Assembly: GCA_004010275.1 (NCBI GenBank)
Contig: RBWT01000070.1
Span: 1-38,768 of the forward strand
DNA: 38,768 bases
Source: Streptomyces huasconensis
GTDB lineage: Bacteria; Actinomycetota; Actinomycetes; Streptomycetales; Streptomycetaceae
Reading direction: 5' to 3'
Of the stretch, positions 7,916 through 16,484 are shown piece after piece. The notes beneath the pieces were generated by a model that saw only the letters and a list, made by a program, of their open reading frames with translations, made no database searches and was not told where the DNA came from. The position numbers were made by a program, and so were the translations under genes. Numbering within the stretch: the stretch's first letter is position 1; the number at the start of each line of letters is the position of its first letter.

Positions 7916-8848
7916 ATGCCTGGTTCCGGTGACACGATGCTGTACGAGATCCTGGACGACCGGTTCCGCACCGGACGCTGCGCCAACGGCGACGACCGCC
8001 TCGAAAAGCTGTACGGCGACTGCCGCTGGGCCGAAGGCCCCGTCTACCTCCCCGCCTGGCGCCAGCTGATCTGGAGCGACATCCCCAACGACCGGATGCT
8101 GCGCTGGGACGAGGAGACCGGGGCCGTCTCGGTCTTCCGCCGCCAGGCCGGACACAGCAACGGCAACACACTGGACCGCGAGGGCCGCCTGATCAGCTGC
8201 GAGCAGGGCAACCGCCGGGTCACCCGCACCGAGCCCGACGGCACGGTGACCGTCCTCGCCGACCGCTATGACGGCAAGCGGCTCAACAGCCCGAACGACG
8301 CGGTCGTACGCTCCGACGGCTCGGTCTGGTTCTCCGACCCCGACTTCGGCATCACCAGCGACTACGAGGGCTTCCGCGCCGAGCCCGAACTCGACGGCCT
8401 GAACATCTACCGGATCGACCCCGGGACGGGTGAGGTGCGCCTGGTCGCCGACTGCTTCGGCGCGCCGAACGGGCTCGTCTTCTCACCCGACGAGCGGCAC
8501 CTGTACGTCTCCGACACCCGCGCCCGCGTCATCCGCGTCTTCGACGTCCGCGACGACGGGACACTCTCCGACGGCGAGGTCTTCGCCCGGGCCGCGGACG
8601 GCACCGGCAGCTTCGACAACCTCCGCTTCGACGACGGCGGCCGGCTGTGGGCGGCGGCCATGGAGGGCGGCGTGCACTGCTACGACCCGGACGGGACGCT
8701 CATCGGCCGCCTGAACATCCCCGAGCCGGTCTCCAACATCGCCTTCGGCGGCCCCAAGAACAACCGCCTCTTCATCACCGCGACGACCTCGTTGTACTCG
8801 GTGGTGATGGGGGTAACCGGACTGCCGAGGGTGGCGCGCCGGGCCTGA
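7916..8848 (+). CDS. SMP-30/gluconolactonase family lactonase
   Basis: A 310-residue six-bladed beta-propeller of the SMP-30/gluconolaconase/LRE family, which hydrolyses sugar or other lactones using one divalent metal ion. The likely metal ligands are visible: Glu in WAEGPVYLP near residue 41, Asn in APNGLVFSP and Asp in LYVSDT, with the substrate-side Asn in LNSPNDAVV. No signal peptide, so cytoplasmic. The start at 7916 has AGGGG five bases before it; a second ATG seven codons later is possible but lacks a site. It lies divergent from the Lrp-type regulator, which may control it. The natural lactone is not deducible; carbohydrate lactones are the usual substrates. Confidence 0.85.
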   Translation: MPGSGDTMLYEILDDRFRTGRCANGDDRLEKLYGDCRWAEGPVYLPAWRQLIWSDIPNDRMLRWDEETGAVSVFRRQAGHSNGNTLDREGRLISCEQGNRRVTRTEPDGTVTVLADRYDGKRLNSPNDAVVRSDGSVWFSDPDFGITSDYEGFRAEPELDGLNIYRIDPGTGEVRLVADCFGAPNGLVFSPDERHLYVSDTRARVIRVFDVRDDGTLSDGEVFARAADGTGSFDNLRFDDGGRLWAAAMEGGVHCYDPDGTLIGRLNIPEPVSNIAFGGPKNNRLFITATTSLYSVVMGVTGLPRVARRA

Positions 8849-8902
8849 CCCCACGTCTGCCCCGACCTCCGCCGCATACAACCGTTCGACACAGGAGCAA
8901 CC

Positions 8903-9733
8903 ATGACCGACCGCACGACGCTCTCTCCCCAGCAGGAGATCGCCCGGACACTCCGCGTGAGCGCGGACTTCGACGCGACGACGGAGACCGAGCGCCGCGT
9001 GGCCTTCCTCGCCGACCAGCTGACCACCACGGGCCTGCACGCGCTGGTGCTCGGCATCAGCGGCGGTGTGGACTCCACGACCGCGGGCCGGCTGTGCCAG
9101 CTCGCGGTCGAACGGGTCCGCGCCACCGGGCGGGACGCGACGTTCTACGCGATGCGGCTGCCGTACGGCGTCCAGGCCGACGAGAGCGACGCGCAGGCGG
9201 CGCTGGAGTTCATCCGGCCCGACCGGGTCCTGACCGTCGACGTGCGGCCGGCCTGCGACGCGGCCCTGGACGCCCTGCTGGCCGGTGGCGCGATCTTCCG
9301 CGACGCCCACCACCAGGACTTCGTCCACGGCAACATCAAGGCACGCCAGCGCATGATCGCCCAGTACGCGGTGGCGGGCGCGCACGACGGCCTGGTGGTC
9401 GGCACCGACCACGCCGCGGAGGCGGCCTCCGGCTTTTTCACCAAGTTCGGGGACGGCGGCGCGGACGTCGTACCGCTCGCCGGTCTCACCAAGCGACGGG
9501 TGCGGGCCGTGGCACGGGTCCTCGGCGCGCCGTCCGCGCTCGTCGAGAAGGTCCCGACGGCGGACCTGGAGACGCTGGACCCGGGCAAGCCGGACGAGGA
9601 GGCACTCGGCGTCTCCTACGACGACATCGACGGCTTCCTGGAGGGCGAGCCGGTGGCGGAGGAGACCGCCGCGGCCATCGTCCACCGGTACCGGATCACC
9701 GAGCACAAGCGGCAGCTACCGATAGCTCCCTGA
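8903..9733 (+). CDS. nadE: Ammonia-dependent NAD+ synthetase
   Basis: A 276-residue NAD synthetase that amidates deamido-NAD+ with ammonia and ATP, the last step of NAD+ synthesis. The ATP-pyrophosphatase P-loop SGGVDST sits near residues 50-56, and GTDHAAEAASGFFTKFGDGG is the family's conserved substrate and metal-binding stretch. The length is that of the E. coli type, with no N-terminal glutaminase domain, so ammonia must be supplied directly. AGGAG lies seven bases before the ATG. It starts 54 bases after the SMP-30 gene on the same strand and could be co-transcribed. Many actinobacteria use a longer glutamine-dependent enzyme, so this may be a second copy; that cannot be seen here. Confidence 0.95.
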   Translation: MTDRTTLSPQQEIARTLRVSADFDATTETERRVAFLADQLTTTGLHALVLGISGGVDSTTAGRLCQLAVERVRATGRDATFYAMRLPYGVQADESDAQAALEFIRPDRVLTVDVRPACDAALDALLAGGAIFRDAHHQDFVHGNIKARQRMIAQYAVAGAHDGLVVGTDHAAEAASGFFTKFGDGGADVVPLAGLTKRRVRAVARVLGAPSALVEKVPTADLETLDPGKPDEEALGVSYDDIDGFLEGEPVAEETAAAIVHRYRITEHKRQLPIAP

Positions 9734-9781
9734 GGCCGGGGCCCGGCGGGACGGGCGCTCACCGGCATGCGCGTCAGCGCG

Positions 9782-10198
9782 TCAGCACGCGTCCCGCATC
9801 AGCTCGACCAGGTCCTGGTCCAGGTCGACGTGGCGGTGCTCCTGCCCGACCGGCACCAGAGCTGTCGTACGGCGCAGGAAGCGGCGCAGCTCCCCGGTGC
9901 GGACATGGACGATCGCGGTGCCCTCGGGGGCGTGGAACTCCACCACCGTGCGGTCGAACCCGTACGGACGCACCCGCACGTCGCCGTCGCCCACCGCGCG
10001 CTCCACACCGTCCGTGAGCAGTTCGCGGGCGAACGTCCAGTACACCTCGACGCCTTCCAGCGTGGCCGGGGCGGGAAAGCTCATCCGTACGGCGAAGGGG
10101 TCCCGCCGGTCGTAGTGGAGCGTTGCGGGAATGGTCGGCATCCGCGGCGCGGCGGCGACCAGGCGGGCCTCTACGGCTTGCTCGATGACGGTGGACAA
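9782..10198 (-). CDS. SsgA-like protein (sporulation/cell-division regulator)
   Basis: A SALP family member, found only in morphologically complex actinomycetes, where relatives such as SsgB position FtsZ rings for sporulation septation. Recognised by HYDRRDPFAVRMSFP, VYWTFARELLTDGV, GDGDVRVRP and a C-terminal EHRHVDLDQDL block, all matching SsgB in order and spacing. The frame opens at 10309, but a TTG at 10198 is preceded by GAGGGAG and gives a 138-residue product whose start lines up residue for residue with SsgB (30 residues to the conserved RYD/HYD aspartate). The longer form would add 37 residues unlike any family member. Which SALP subgroup it belongs to is not clear. It converges with nadE. 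Confidence 0.85.
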   Translation of the reverse strand: MSTVIEQAVEARLVAAAPRMPTIPATLHYDRRDPFAVRMSFPAPATLEGVEVYWTFARELLTDGVERAVGDGDVRVRPYGFDRTVVEFHAPEGTAIVHVRTGELRRFLRRTTALVPVGQEHRHVDLDQDLVELMRDAC

Positions 10199-10374
10199 CG
10201 CCTGCTCCCTCACTGACTGCTGGACGACTGGGGTCGGCACTTGGATAGACGACGGAATGACGAGATCCGTGCACACGCGGGGTGGGCGAGACCGAGTGAC
10301 CTCTGTCACCGCGACACCGTGGGAGCGCCCGCGGTTCCCGGAGCCCGTCGCACAGGGGGCACCTTCCGGCCATC

Positions 10375-10403
10375 TGGACGAGGCCCGGTGCGTCGGCTAG
10401 CTT
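10375..10403 (+). promoter_or_regulatory. Promoter of a leaderless mRNA for the Ycf48-like gene
   Basis: A -35 TGGACG (10375-10380) and a -10 TAGCTT (10398-10403) are separated by 17 bp. The ATG at 10412 follows eight bases after the -10, with no ribosome site, as expected for transcription starting at or next to the start codon. Confidence 0.55.
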
Positions 10404-10411
10404 CGCCCGCC

Positions 10412-11529
10412 ATGAGGGCCATGGGGAAGTCGAAGTCGGTGGGCCGCGCGGTGCTGGCGGGACTGTGCGGGGCGGCACTCGCGGGAGCCGTCCTCGCGGC
10501 GCCCGCGTCCGCGAGCGGCGCGAGCCCGGACGGGCACGGGCCCGCCCCGGGCAAGGGGCTGAGCTGGCGGCTCAAGGAGAGCGGAACGGACGCCCGCTTC
10601 CGCGGCCTCGCCGCCGTCAGCCGGAACACGGCCTGGGTGGCGGGGACCAAGGGGACGGTGCTGCGCGCCTCGGACGGCCGGCAGGACCTGGCGCGATGTG
10701 TCCCCGCCAGGGGGCGCCGGTCTCGAACTGCGGGACGTGGAGGCCTTCGACGGCCGGCGCGCGGTGGTGCTCGCCATCGGCGAGGGCGAGGCGTCCCGCG
10801 TCCTGCGCACCGACGACGGCGGCGCGACCTGGTCGGAGTCCTTCCGCAACACCGACGCCAAGGCGTTCTACGACTGCGTGACCTTCTTCGACCGCCGCCA
10901 CGGCCTCGCCATGAGCGACCCGGTCGACGGCAAGTACCGCCTCCTGTCCACGGCCGACGGCGGCCGCTCCTGGAAGGTGCTGCCGTCCGCCGGCATGCCG
11001 GCCGCGCAGGAGGGCGAGGCGGCCTTCGCGGCGAGCGGCCAGTGCCTGGTCGCCTCCGGGCCGCGTGACGTGTGGCTGGCCACGGGCGGGCGGCACGCGC
11101 GCGTTGTCCAGCACTCCGCCGACCGGGGACTCACCTGGACGGCCGCCGACGCGCCGATCCCGGCGGGCGACCCGGCCCGCGGCGTCTTCGGCCTCGCCTT
11201 CCGCGACCGTACGCACGGCATCGCGGTCGCCGCGGACTCGGGCGGGCCAGGCCTCGCCCCGGGCGGCCGCGGTCACCGGGGACGGCGGCCGCACCTGGAC
11301 CCCGGCCGGGCGCCCGCCGCCCGCCTACCGCTCGGGCGTCGCGTGGTTCCCGCACAGCCGGGCCACGGCCCTCGCGGTCGGCCCGACGGGCACCGACGTC
11401 ACGCGGGACGGCGGGCGGACCTGGCGGACGTTCGACGCGGGGTCGTTCGACACGGTCGACTGCGCCGCGGACCGTGGCTGCTGGGCGTCCGGCGAGAAGG
11501 GGCGGATCGCCCGGCTGGAGCCGCGCTGA
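10412..11529 (+). CDS. Secreted Ycf48/BNR-repeat beta-propeller protein, two frameshifts
   Basis: Restored to about 371 residues. It starts with a signal peptide (basic GKSKSVGR, an Ala/Leu-rich core, APASASG cleavage region near residue 30) and then carries five Asp-box-like repeats of the form T/S-x-D-x-G-x-T/S-W (RTDDGGATW, STADGGRSW, HSADRGLTW, VTGDGGRTW, VTRDGGRTW). This is the layout of Ycf48-like and BNR/sialidase-type propellers; bacterial members are often called oxidoreductases without proof. Two single surplus bases break the frame, near 10678 (ASDG to TWRDVS) and near 11247 (DSGG to QASPRAAAV). Two further Cys near the C-terminus (VDCAADRGCW) may form a disulfide. No catalytic site could be assigned, and its exported role is unknown. 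Confidence 0.75.
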
Positions 11530-11568
11530 GGCCCATCGCGGCGACGGACGGCCCCCGGCGGCCACCCG

Positions 11569-11868
11569 TTACGCGGGCAACTGCTCGCGGTAGCAGGCCA
11601 ATTCGGGTGCCGTCTTCGTCGCGTAGAACTCGGTGACGCGGTACTCGCACACACCGGCCAGCACGAACGGGTCCGCGGCGGTGATCTCCTCGATCCGCGC
11701 GCGATCCTCCGCCACGGCGATGATCACGCCACCGTCGCGGGGGTTCTTGCGACCGGAGGCGATGAAGACCCCCGCCGCGTACTGCTCGTCGAGCCAGGCC
11801 ACGTGGGCCGCCAGCTGCTCGTCGACGGCCGTGACGGGCGCGGTGTAGGTCAATTCGAGAATGAACAT
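11569..11868 (-). CDS. YciI-like protein
   Basis: A 99-residue protein of the YciI/DGPF fold, small dimeric alpha-beta-barrel proteins of mostly unknown role. The family marks HVAWLDEQYAAGVFIASG (His near residue 21 and the following SG turn) and TAADPFVLAGV are present. The frame opens 39 codons earlier, but that part is low-complexity and the fold starts at MFILEL, so the ATG at 11868 is chosen. TAGCCT lies seven bases before it with no ribosome site, suggesting a leaderless message. It converges with the Ycf48-like gene. Function not assigned; enzymes of this fold include chlorohydroquinone-type dehalogenases but the family is diverse. Confidence 0.8.
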   Translation of the reverse strand: MFILELTYTAPVTAVDEQLAAHVAWLDEQYAAGVFIASGRKNPRDGGVIIAVAEDRARIEEITAADPFVLAGVCEYRVTEFYATKTAPELACYREQLPA

Positions 11869-11875
11869 GATCGCG

Positions 11876-11881
11876 AGGCTA
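11876..11881 (-). promoter_or_regulatory. Probable -10 element of the YciI-like gene
   Basis: TAGCCT on the minus strand lies seven bases before the ATG at 11868. The spacing matches the other leaderless starts in this window. No clear -35 was found. Confidence 0.4.
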
Positions 11882-11904
11882 CCGGGCTCCCCGGCAGCGG
11901 CCGA

Positions 11905-11952
11905 GGGGCACCTGGCGGCTGCCGGGCACTCCAAGGTGCTACCAGGTGCCCC
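11905..11952 (-). terminator. Perfect 11-bp inverted repeat after the flotillin gene
   Basis: GGGGCACCTGG (11905-11915) and CCAGGTGCCCC (11942-11952) are perfectly complementary across a 26-base loop. It lies 77-124 bases beyond the flotillin stop codon and before the YciI-like start, where a factor-independent terminator without a U tract, common in GC-rich actinomycetes, would be expected. Confidence 0.5.
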
Positions 11953-12028
11953 GTGGCCGTCGGGCACTCCATGGCCTTCGGGCACCCGCTCAGGGCGCTC
12001 GTCCAGCCGCCGCGCCCCCTGCGTACGC

Positions 12029-13470
12029 CTAGTCGGTGACGTCGATCCGGCCGTTGACCGTGGCGGGAGCGGCCGCGGCTGCGGCCGGTGCGGGCGCCGG
12101 TGTCTTGCCGCCCGTGAGGCCCTTCAGCAGCTCGGCGAGGTCGACTCCCGTGGTGGAGCCGAGGAGTTCGATGCCCTGGGCGACGTTGTCGGCGACCGTG
12201 CGCGACAGCTGGCTCGCCCCGTCCGTGGAGATCACCGTCATCTTGTCCACCGCGCTGAGCGGCTCGGACGCCTTCGCGACCACGCTCGGCAGGACCTCGA
12301 CGACCATCTGCAGGACGGCGGCGTCACCGTACCGCGCGAACGCGTCGGCCTTCTTGCGCATCGCCTCCGCCTCCGCGGCGCCCTTCGCGCCGATCGCGGC
12401 GGCCTCGGCCTCGCCCTCCAGACGGACGGCGACGGCGAGCGCCGCACCGTGCGCCTTCTCGCCCTCACCGGTCAGGCGGGCCCGCTGCGCGTCGGCCTCG
12501 GCCTGCTTGACCAGGGCGATCCTGCGGGCCTCCGCCTCCTGCTCGGCCTGGTAGCGCTCGGCGTCGGCGGGCTTGCGGACCTTGGTGTCCAGCTCGCTGT
12601 CGGTCAGGGCGGCCTGGCGCTGGGCGACCTTCTCCTGCTCGGTCAGGACGTCCTGCTGCCGCGCGGCCTCGGCGAGCGGCCCCGCGGCGGCGGCCCGCGC
12701 GGCCGCCTCGTCCGTCTCGGCCTTGATCTCGGCCTGCTTGAGCGCGAACGTCCGCTGGGCGACCGCTATCTCCTCCTCGGCCTTCAGCCGCGCCTGCTCG
12801 GCGGCGCGGCGCGCCACGGCCTCGGCGATGTCCGCCTCCTGCTTGGCGCGGGCGGCCTCGGGGCGCCCGAGGTCCTCCAGGTAGGAGCCCTCGGTGGTGA
12901 TGTCCTGGATCTGGAAGGCGTCCAGGACCAGGCCCTGCCCGGAGAGGCTGGCCTCGGCCTCCTCGGCGACCTGCCCGGCGAACGCGGCGCGGTCGCGGAT
13001 GATGTCCTCCACCGACATGCGCCCCACGATGGAGCGCAGCGCTCCGGAGAGCACCTCCTGGGTGAAGCCGACGATGCCGTCCTGCTGCACGAGGAAGCGC
13101 TGGGCGGCGGCGCGGATGGAGTCCTCGGTGCCGCCGACCTTCACGATGGCGACGCCTTCGAGGTTGGCCTTCACGCCGCGCAGGGTGACGGCGCCGCGCA
13201 CCGCGATCGGGATGTGCCGCGAGGACAGGTCGAGGGTGAACTTCTGCTGGACGAACGGCAGACGAAGACACCGCCGCCGACCACGACCTTCTGGCCGCTG
13301 TTGTCGGTCATGACACGGCCGGTGTCCGGATCGGTGGACCGCTTGCCGCGCCGCCCGGTCACGATGAAGGCCTCGCTGGGCCCCGCGACCTTGTAGCGGG
13401 TGATGACGACGAGCGCCAACAGGACGAGGAGTACGACGACGCCGACGACGGCGGTCAGGACTGGACTCAT
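12029..13470 (-). CDS. Flotillin/SPFH (band 7) membrane protein, one frameshift
   Basis: Restored to about 480 residues. An N-terminal transmembrane helix (LTAVVGVVVLLVLLALVVI, residues about 5-23) is followed by the SPFH/band 7 domain to about residue 200, then a long Ala/Glu/Lys/Arg coiled coil with EAEA and QAE repeats, and a C-terminal Pro/Ala-rich tail. Flotillins scaffold ordered membrane patches and affect fluidity, signalling and secretion. The frame breaks at 13260/13261: one missing C turns the expected GVFVLPFVQQ into GVFV plus shifted sequence, and restoring it joins both halves exactly. GGGGGAA lies just before the ATG. It follows the NfeD gene by 78 bases on the same strand, the usual partner of this family. 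Confidence 0.88.
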
Positions 13471-13548
13471 GGTGCATTCCCCCCTGCCACCCGGGGACGG
13501 CAGATCGGTTACGTGATGGTGGTCGGTCGGTACGTGCCCGGGGCGGGG

Positions 13549-14064
13549 TCAGCGCTCCACGGGCCGTACGGTCACCGAGGTCGGCGAGAGCGAGGCGTCG
13601 ACCCAGATCTCGGTGCCCCGCGCCACGGCGGCGGAGCTGCGCGCCGCGATCTTCACGGGCTGGCCGCCGAGGCGCAGCAGCACCTCGCCGTAGCCGTCGG
13701 CCGGGATCGCGGTGACGACGGAACCCGCCGTACCGACGAGATCGGTGCCGCGCGGCGTGGCGGCGGTCTGGTCGCGCATCAGGGCGCGGGTCAGCTTCAG
13801 CGTGAGCCAGCCGGCCCCGGCCCCGGCGCAGCTCCCCGCCACCGTGGCGGGGACCGCGCCGAGACCGGTGGTGCCGAGCACGATGGCTCCCCCGAAGCCG
13901 AGCATCGACACGAACCCGGCGACGACCGGCAGGGAAAGGAGCCCGTCGAAGAGCCCGTCCAGCACGCCCGCTCCGCCGAAGAGCCCTTCGAGCACTCCGT
14001 CGAGGACGAGCGAGAGCACCAGCAGCACGAGGCCCGCGATGCCGAGAACCAGAAAGACCGTCAT
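13549..14064 (-). CDS. NfeD-like membrane protein paired with flotillin
   Basis: A 171-residue protein with an N-terminal hydrophobic helix (MTVFLVLGIAGLVLLVLSLV), a second hydrophobic stretch around residues 45-85 (LPVVAGFVSMLGFGGAIVLG and AGAGAGWL), and a C-terminal soluble OB-fold-like domain beginning near TDLVGTAGSVVTAI and ending in TEIWVDASLSPTSVTVRPVE. This matches short NfeD (YuaF-type) proteins, which sit in the same operon as flotillins and are thought to work with them in the membrane. The frame opens much earlier, but the protein begins at the ATG at 14064, with GGGGGAAG about eight bases before it. It is divergent from endonuclease V. Confidence 0.8.
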   Translation of the reverse strand: MTVFLVLGIAGLVLLVLSLVLDGVLEGLFGGAGVLDGLFDGLLSLPVVAGFVSMLGFGGAIVLGTTGLGAVPATVAGSCAGAGAGWLTLKLTRALMRDQTAATPRGTDLVGTAGSVVTAIPADGYGEVLLRLGGQPVKIAARSSAAVARGTEIWVDASLSPTSVTVRPVER

Positions 14065-14198
14065 CGGACCACTTCCCCCGTCGTGCCGTTCACCTCGGTA
14101 CGGACAGATCGTGGCATGCCGGTCCGACAACCGACATTGCCTGGTTCCGGCAGTCTTTACGCGTCCTTGATGCCGGTCGGCGGCGAGGGGCACCCCAC

Positions 14199-14204
14199 TA
14201 GGCT
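14199..14204 (+). promoter_or_regulatory. Probable -10 element of the endonuclease V gene
   Basis: TAGGCT lies ten bases before the ATG at 14215, leaving at most a few untranslated bases and no ribosome site. This is another near-leaderless start. Confidence 0.4.
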
Positions 14205-14214
14205 GGCCCGCACC

Positions 14215-14905
14215 ATGATCAGCTACACGCTTCCCGCCGCCTGGCCCACCGACGAGAAGGCGGCACGCGCCGTCCAGGACGAACTGCGCACCCGTGTCGT
14301 CCTCGATGAGCCCGGGCCCGCCGCCCGGCACCGGACACGTGACGGGGGTCGACGTCGCGTACGACGACGAGCGCGACATCGTCGCCGCGGCCGTCGTCGT
14401 GCTCGACGCGGCCATGCTCGACGAGGTGGAGGAGGCGACGGCGGTCGGCACGGTGGCGTTCCCCTACATCCCCGGGCTGCTGGCCTTCCGGGAGATCCCC
14501 ACCGTGCTCACCGCGCTCCGAGGCCTCACGGCCGACCCGGGTCTCGTCGTCTGCGACGGCTACGGCGTGGCGCACCCGCGCCGCTTCGGCCTCGCGAGCC
14601 ACCTCGGCGTCCTGACCGGCCTCGCCACGATGGGCGTCGCCAAGAACCCCTTCACCTTCTCGTACGAGGCTCCCGCCGCGCCCCGGGGCAGCGCCTCGCC
14701 CCTGCTGGACGGCACGGAGGAGGTGGGTCGCGCGCTGCGCACCCGTGAGGGCGTGAAGCCGGTCTTCGTGTCGGCGGGCCACCGGGTGACCCTGGACCAC
14801 GCGTGCGCGCACGCCCTGCGCCTCACTCCCCGCTACCGCCTGCCGGAATCCACCCGCCGCGCGGACGCCCTGTGCCGGTCCGCGCTGCGGGAGGCGACCG
14901 GGTGA
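14215..14905 (+). CDS. nfi: Endonuclease V, one frameshift
   Basis: Restored to about 229 residues. Endonuclease V cuts DNA one base 3' of deaminated adenine (hypoxanthine) and other damaged bases, starting alternative excision repair. Conserved blocks are VTGVDVAYDDE (first catalytic Asp), FPYIPGLLAFREIP (wedge and strand-binding) and VVCDGYGVAHPRRFGLASHLG (second catalytic Asp), followed by TMGVAKN. The frame breaks near 14317: one surplus base in the run CCCGGGCCCG; skipping it joins VVLDEPG to PPPGTGHVTGVD. The ATG at 14215 begins MISYTLPAAWP, typical of actinobacterial members. Gap follows 59 bases later on the same strand. Confidence 0.88.
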
Positions 14906-14964
14906 ACGATCAAAAAGAAGAGCGGGTTAGCATATGAGCGCCGCCTAGCTCGAAAGAGAAACCT

Positions 14965-16420
14965 GTGACTGTCAACGACGACTCGTTCACCAACTGGAAG
15001 CACCGCGAGGAGATCGCGGAGTCGATGATCCCGCTCATCGGGAAGCTGCACCGCGAGCGGGACGTGACGGTCCTGCTGCACAGCCGCTCCCTGGTGAACA
15101 AGTCGGTGGTCAGCATCCTCAAGACCCACCGCTTCGCCCGGCAGATCGCCGGCGCGGAACTCTCGGTCACCGAGACGCTGCCCTTCCTGCAGGCTCTCAC
15201 CGCGCTCGACCTCGGCCCGTCGCAGATCGACATCGGCATGCTCGCCGCGACGTACAAGACCGACGACCGCGGCCTGTCGGTGGCGGAGTTCACCGCCGAG
15301 GCCGTCGCCGGCGCCACGGGCGAGAACAAGATCGAGTGCCGCGAGGGCCGCGACGTCGTCCTCTACGGCTTCGGCCGCATCGGCCGCCTCGTCGCCCGCC
15401 TCCTCATCGAGAAGGCCGGCTCCGGCAACGGCCTGCGGCTGCGCGCCATCGTCGTACGCGGGGGAGGGGAGCGGGCCGCCGAGGACATCGTCAAGCGGGC
15501 CTCGCTGCTGCGCCGCGACTCCATCCACGGCCAGTTCCAGGGCACGATCACCGTGGACGAGGCGAACAGCACGATCATCGCCAACGGCAACGAGATCAAG
15601 GTGATCTACGCCAACGACCCCTCCGAGGTCGACTACACGGCGTACGGCATCAAGGACGCCATCCTCATCGACAACACGGGCAAGTGGCGCGACCGCGCGG
15701 GTCTGTCGAAGCACCTGCGCCCCGGTGTCGACAAGGTCGTCCTGACCGCCCCGGGCAAGGGTGACGTGCCCAACATCGTGCACGGCGTCAACCACGACAC
15801 GATCAAGCCCGACGAGCGGGTCCTGTCCTGCGCCTCCTGCACCACCAACGCGATCGTCCCGCCGCTGAAGGCCATGGCGGACGAGTACGGCGTGCTGCGC
15901 GGCCACGTGGAGACCATCCACTCGTTCACCAACGACCAGAACCTCCTGGACAACTACCACAAGGCCGACCGTCGCGGCCGCTCGGCGCCGCTCAACATGG
16001 TGATCACCGAGACCGGTGCGGCCTCCGCCGTCGCCAAGGCGCTGCCGGACCTCAAGGCGCCCATCACCGGCAGCTCGATCCGCGTCCCGGTGCCGGACGT
16101 CTCGATCGCCATCCTGAGCCTCACGCTCGGCCGCGAGGCCACCCGCGAGGAGGTCCTGGACTACCTCCGCGAGGTGTCGCTGACCTCGCCGCTCAAGCGC
16201 CAGATCGACTTCACCAGCGCCCCCGACGCGGTCTCCAACGACTTCATCGGCTCGCGCCACGCATCGATCGTCGACGCGGGCGCCGACCAAGGTCGACGGC
16301 GACAACGCGATCCTCTACCTCTGGTACGACAACGAGTTCGGCTACTCGTGCCAGGTCATCCGCGTCGTCCAGCACGTCTCCGGGGTGGAGTACCCGACGT
16401 ACCCGGTGCCGGTCGCCTGA
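14965..16420 (+). CDS. gap: Glyceraldehyde-3-phosphate dehydrogenase with N-terminal extension, one frameshift
   Basis: Restored to 484 residues. An N-terminal helical extension of about 128 residues, found in a GAPDH subclass of actinobacteria and some proteobacteria, precedes the standard enzyme: Rossmann motif GFGRIGR at 135-141, active-site SCASCTTNA with Cys292, and the HSFTNDQ catalytic-domain block. It interconverts glyceraldehyde-3-phosphate and 1,3-bisphosphoglycerate. The acidic residue that normally binds the NAD ribose after the second strand is absent (RAIVVRGGGE), which hints at NADP use; that is inference. A surplus G at 16285 breaks the frame; without it the end reads GATKVDGDNAILYLWYDN and stops at 16420. 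The GTG start has AAAGAG before it. This is probably an additional GAPDH beside the glycolytic copy. Confidence 0.92.
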
Positions 16421-16440
16421 TCCACACGTGATCCTCATGG

Positions 16441-16474
16441 GTGCCCCGCCCCGCCCTGCGTGGGGCGGGGGCAC
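16441..16474. terminator. Bidirectional hairpin terminator between gap and the reductase gene
   Basis: GTGCCCCGCCCC (16441-16452) pairs with GGGGCGGGGGCAC (16462-16474), with one bulged G and a nine-base loop. It sits 20 bases after the gap stop and 11 bases after the stop of the convergent reductase gene, so it can end both transcripts. Confidence 0.75.
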
Positions 16475-16484
16475 CCGGTTCCGG

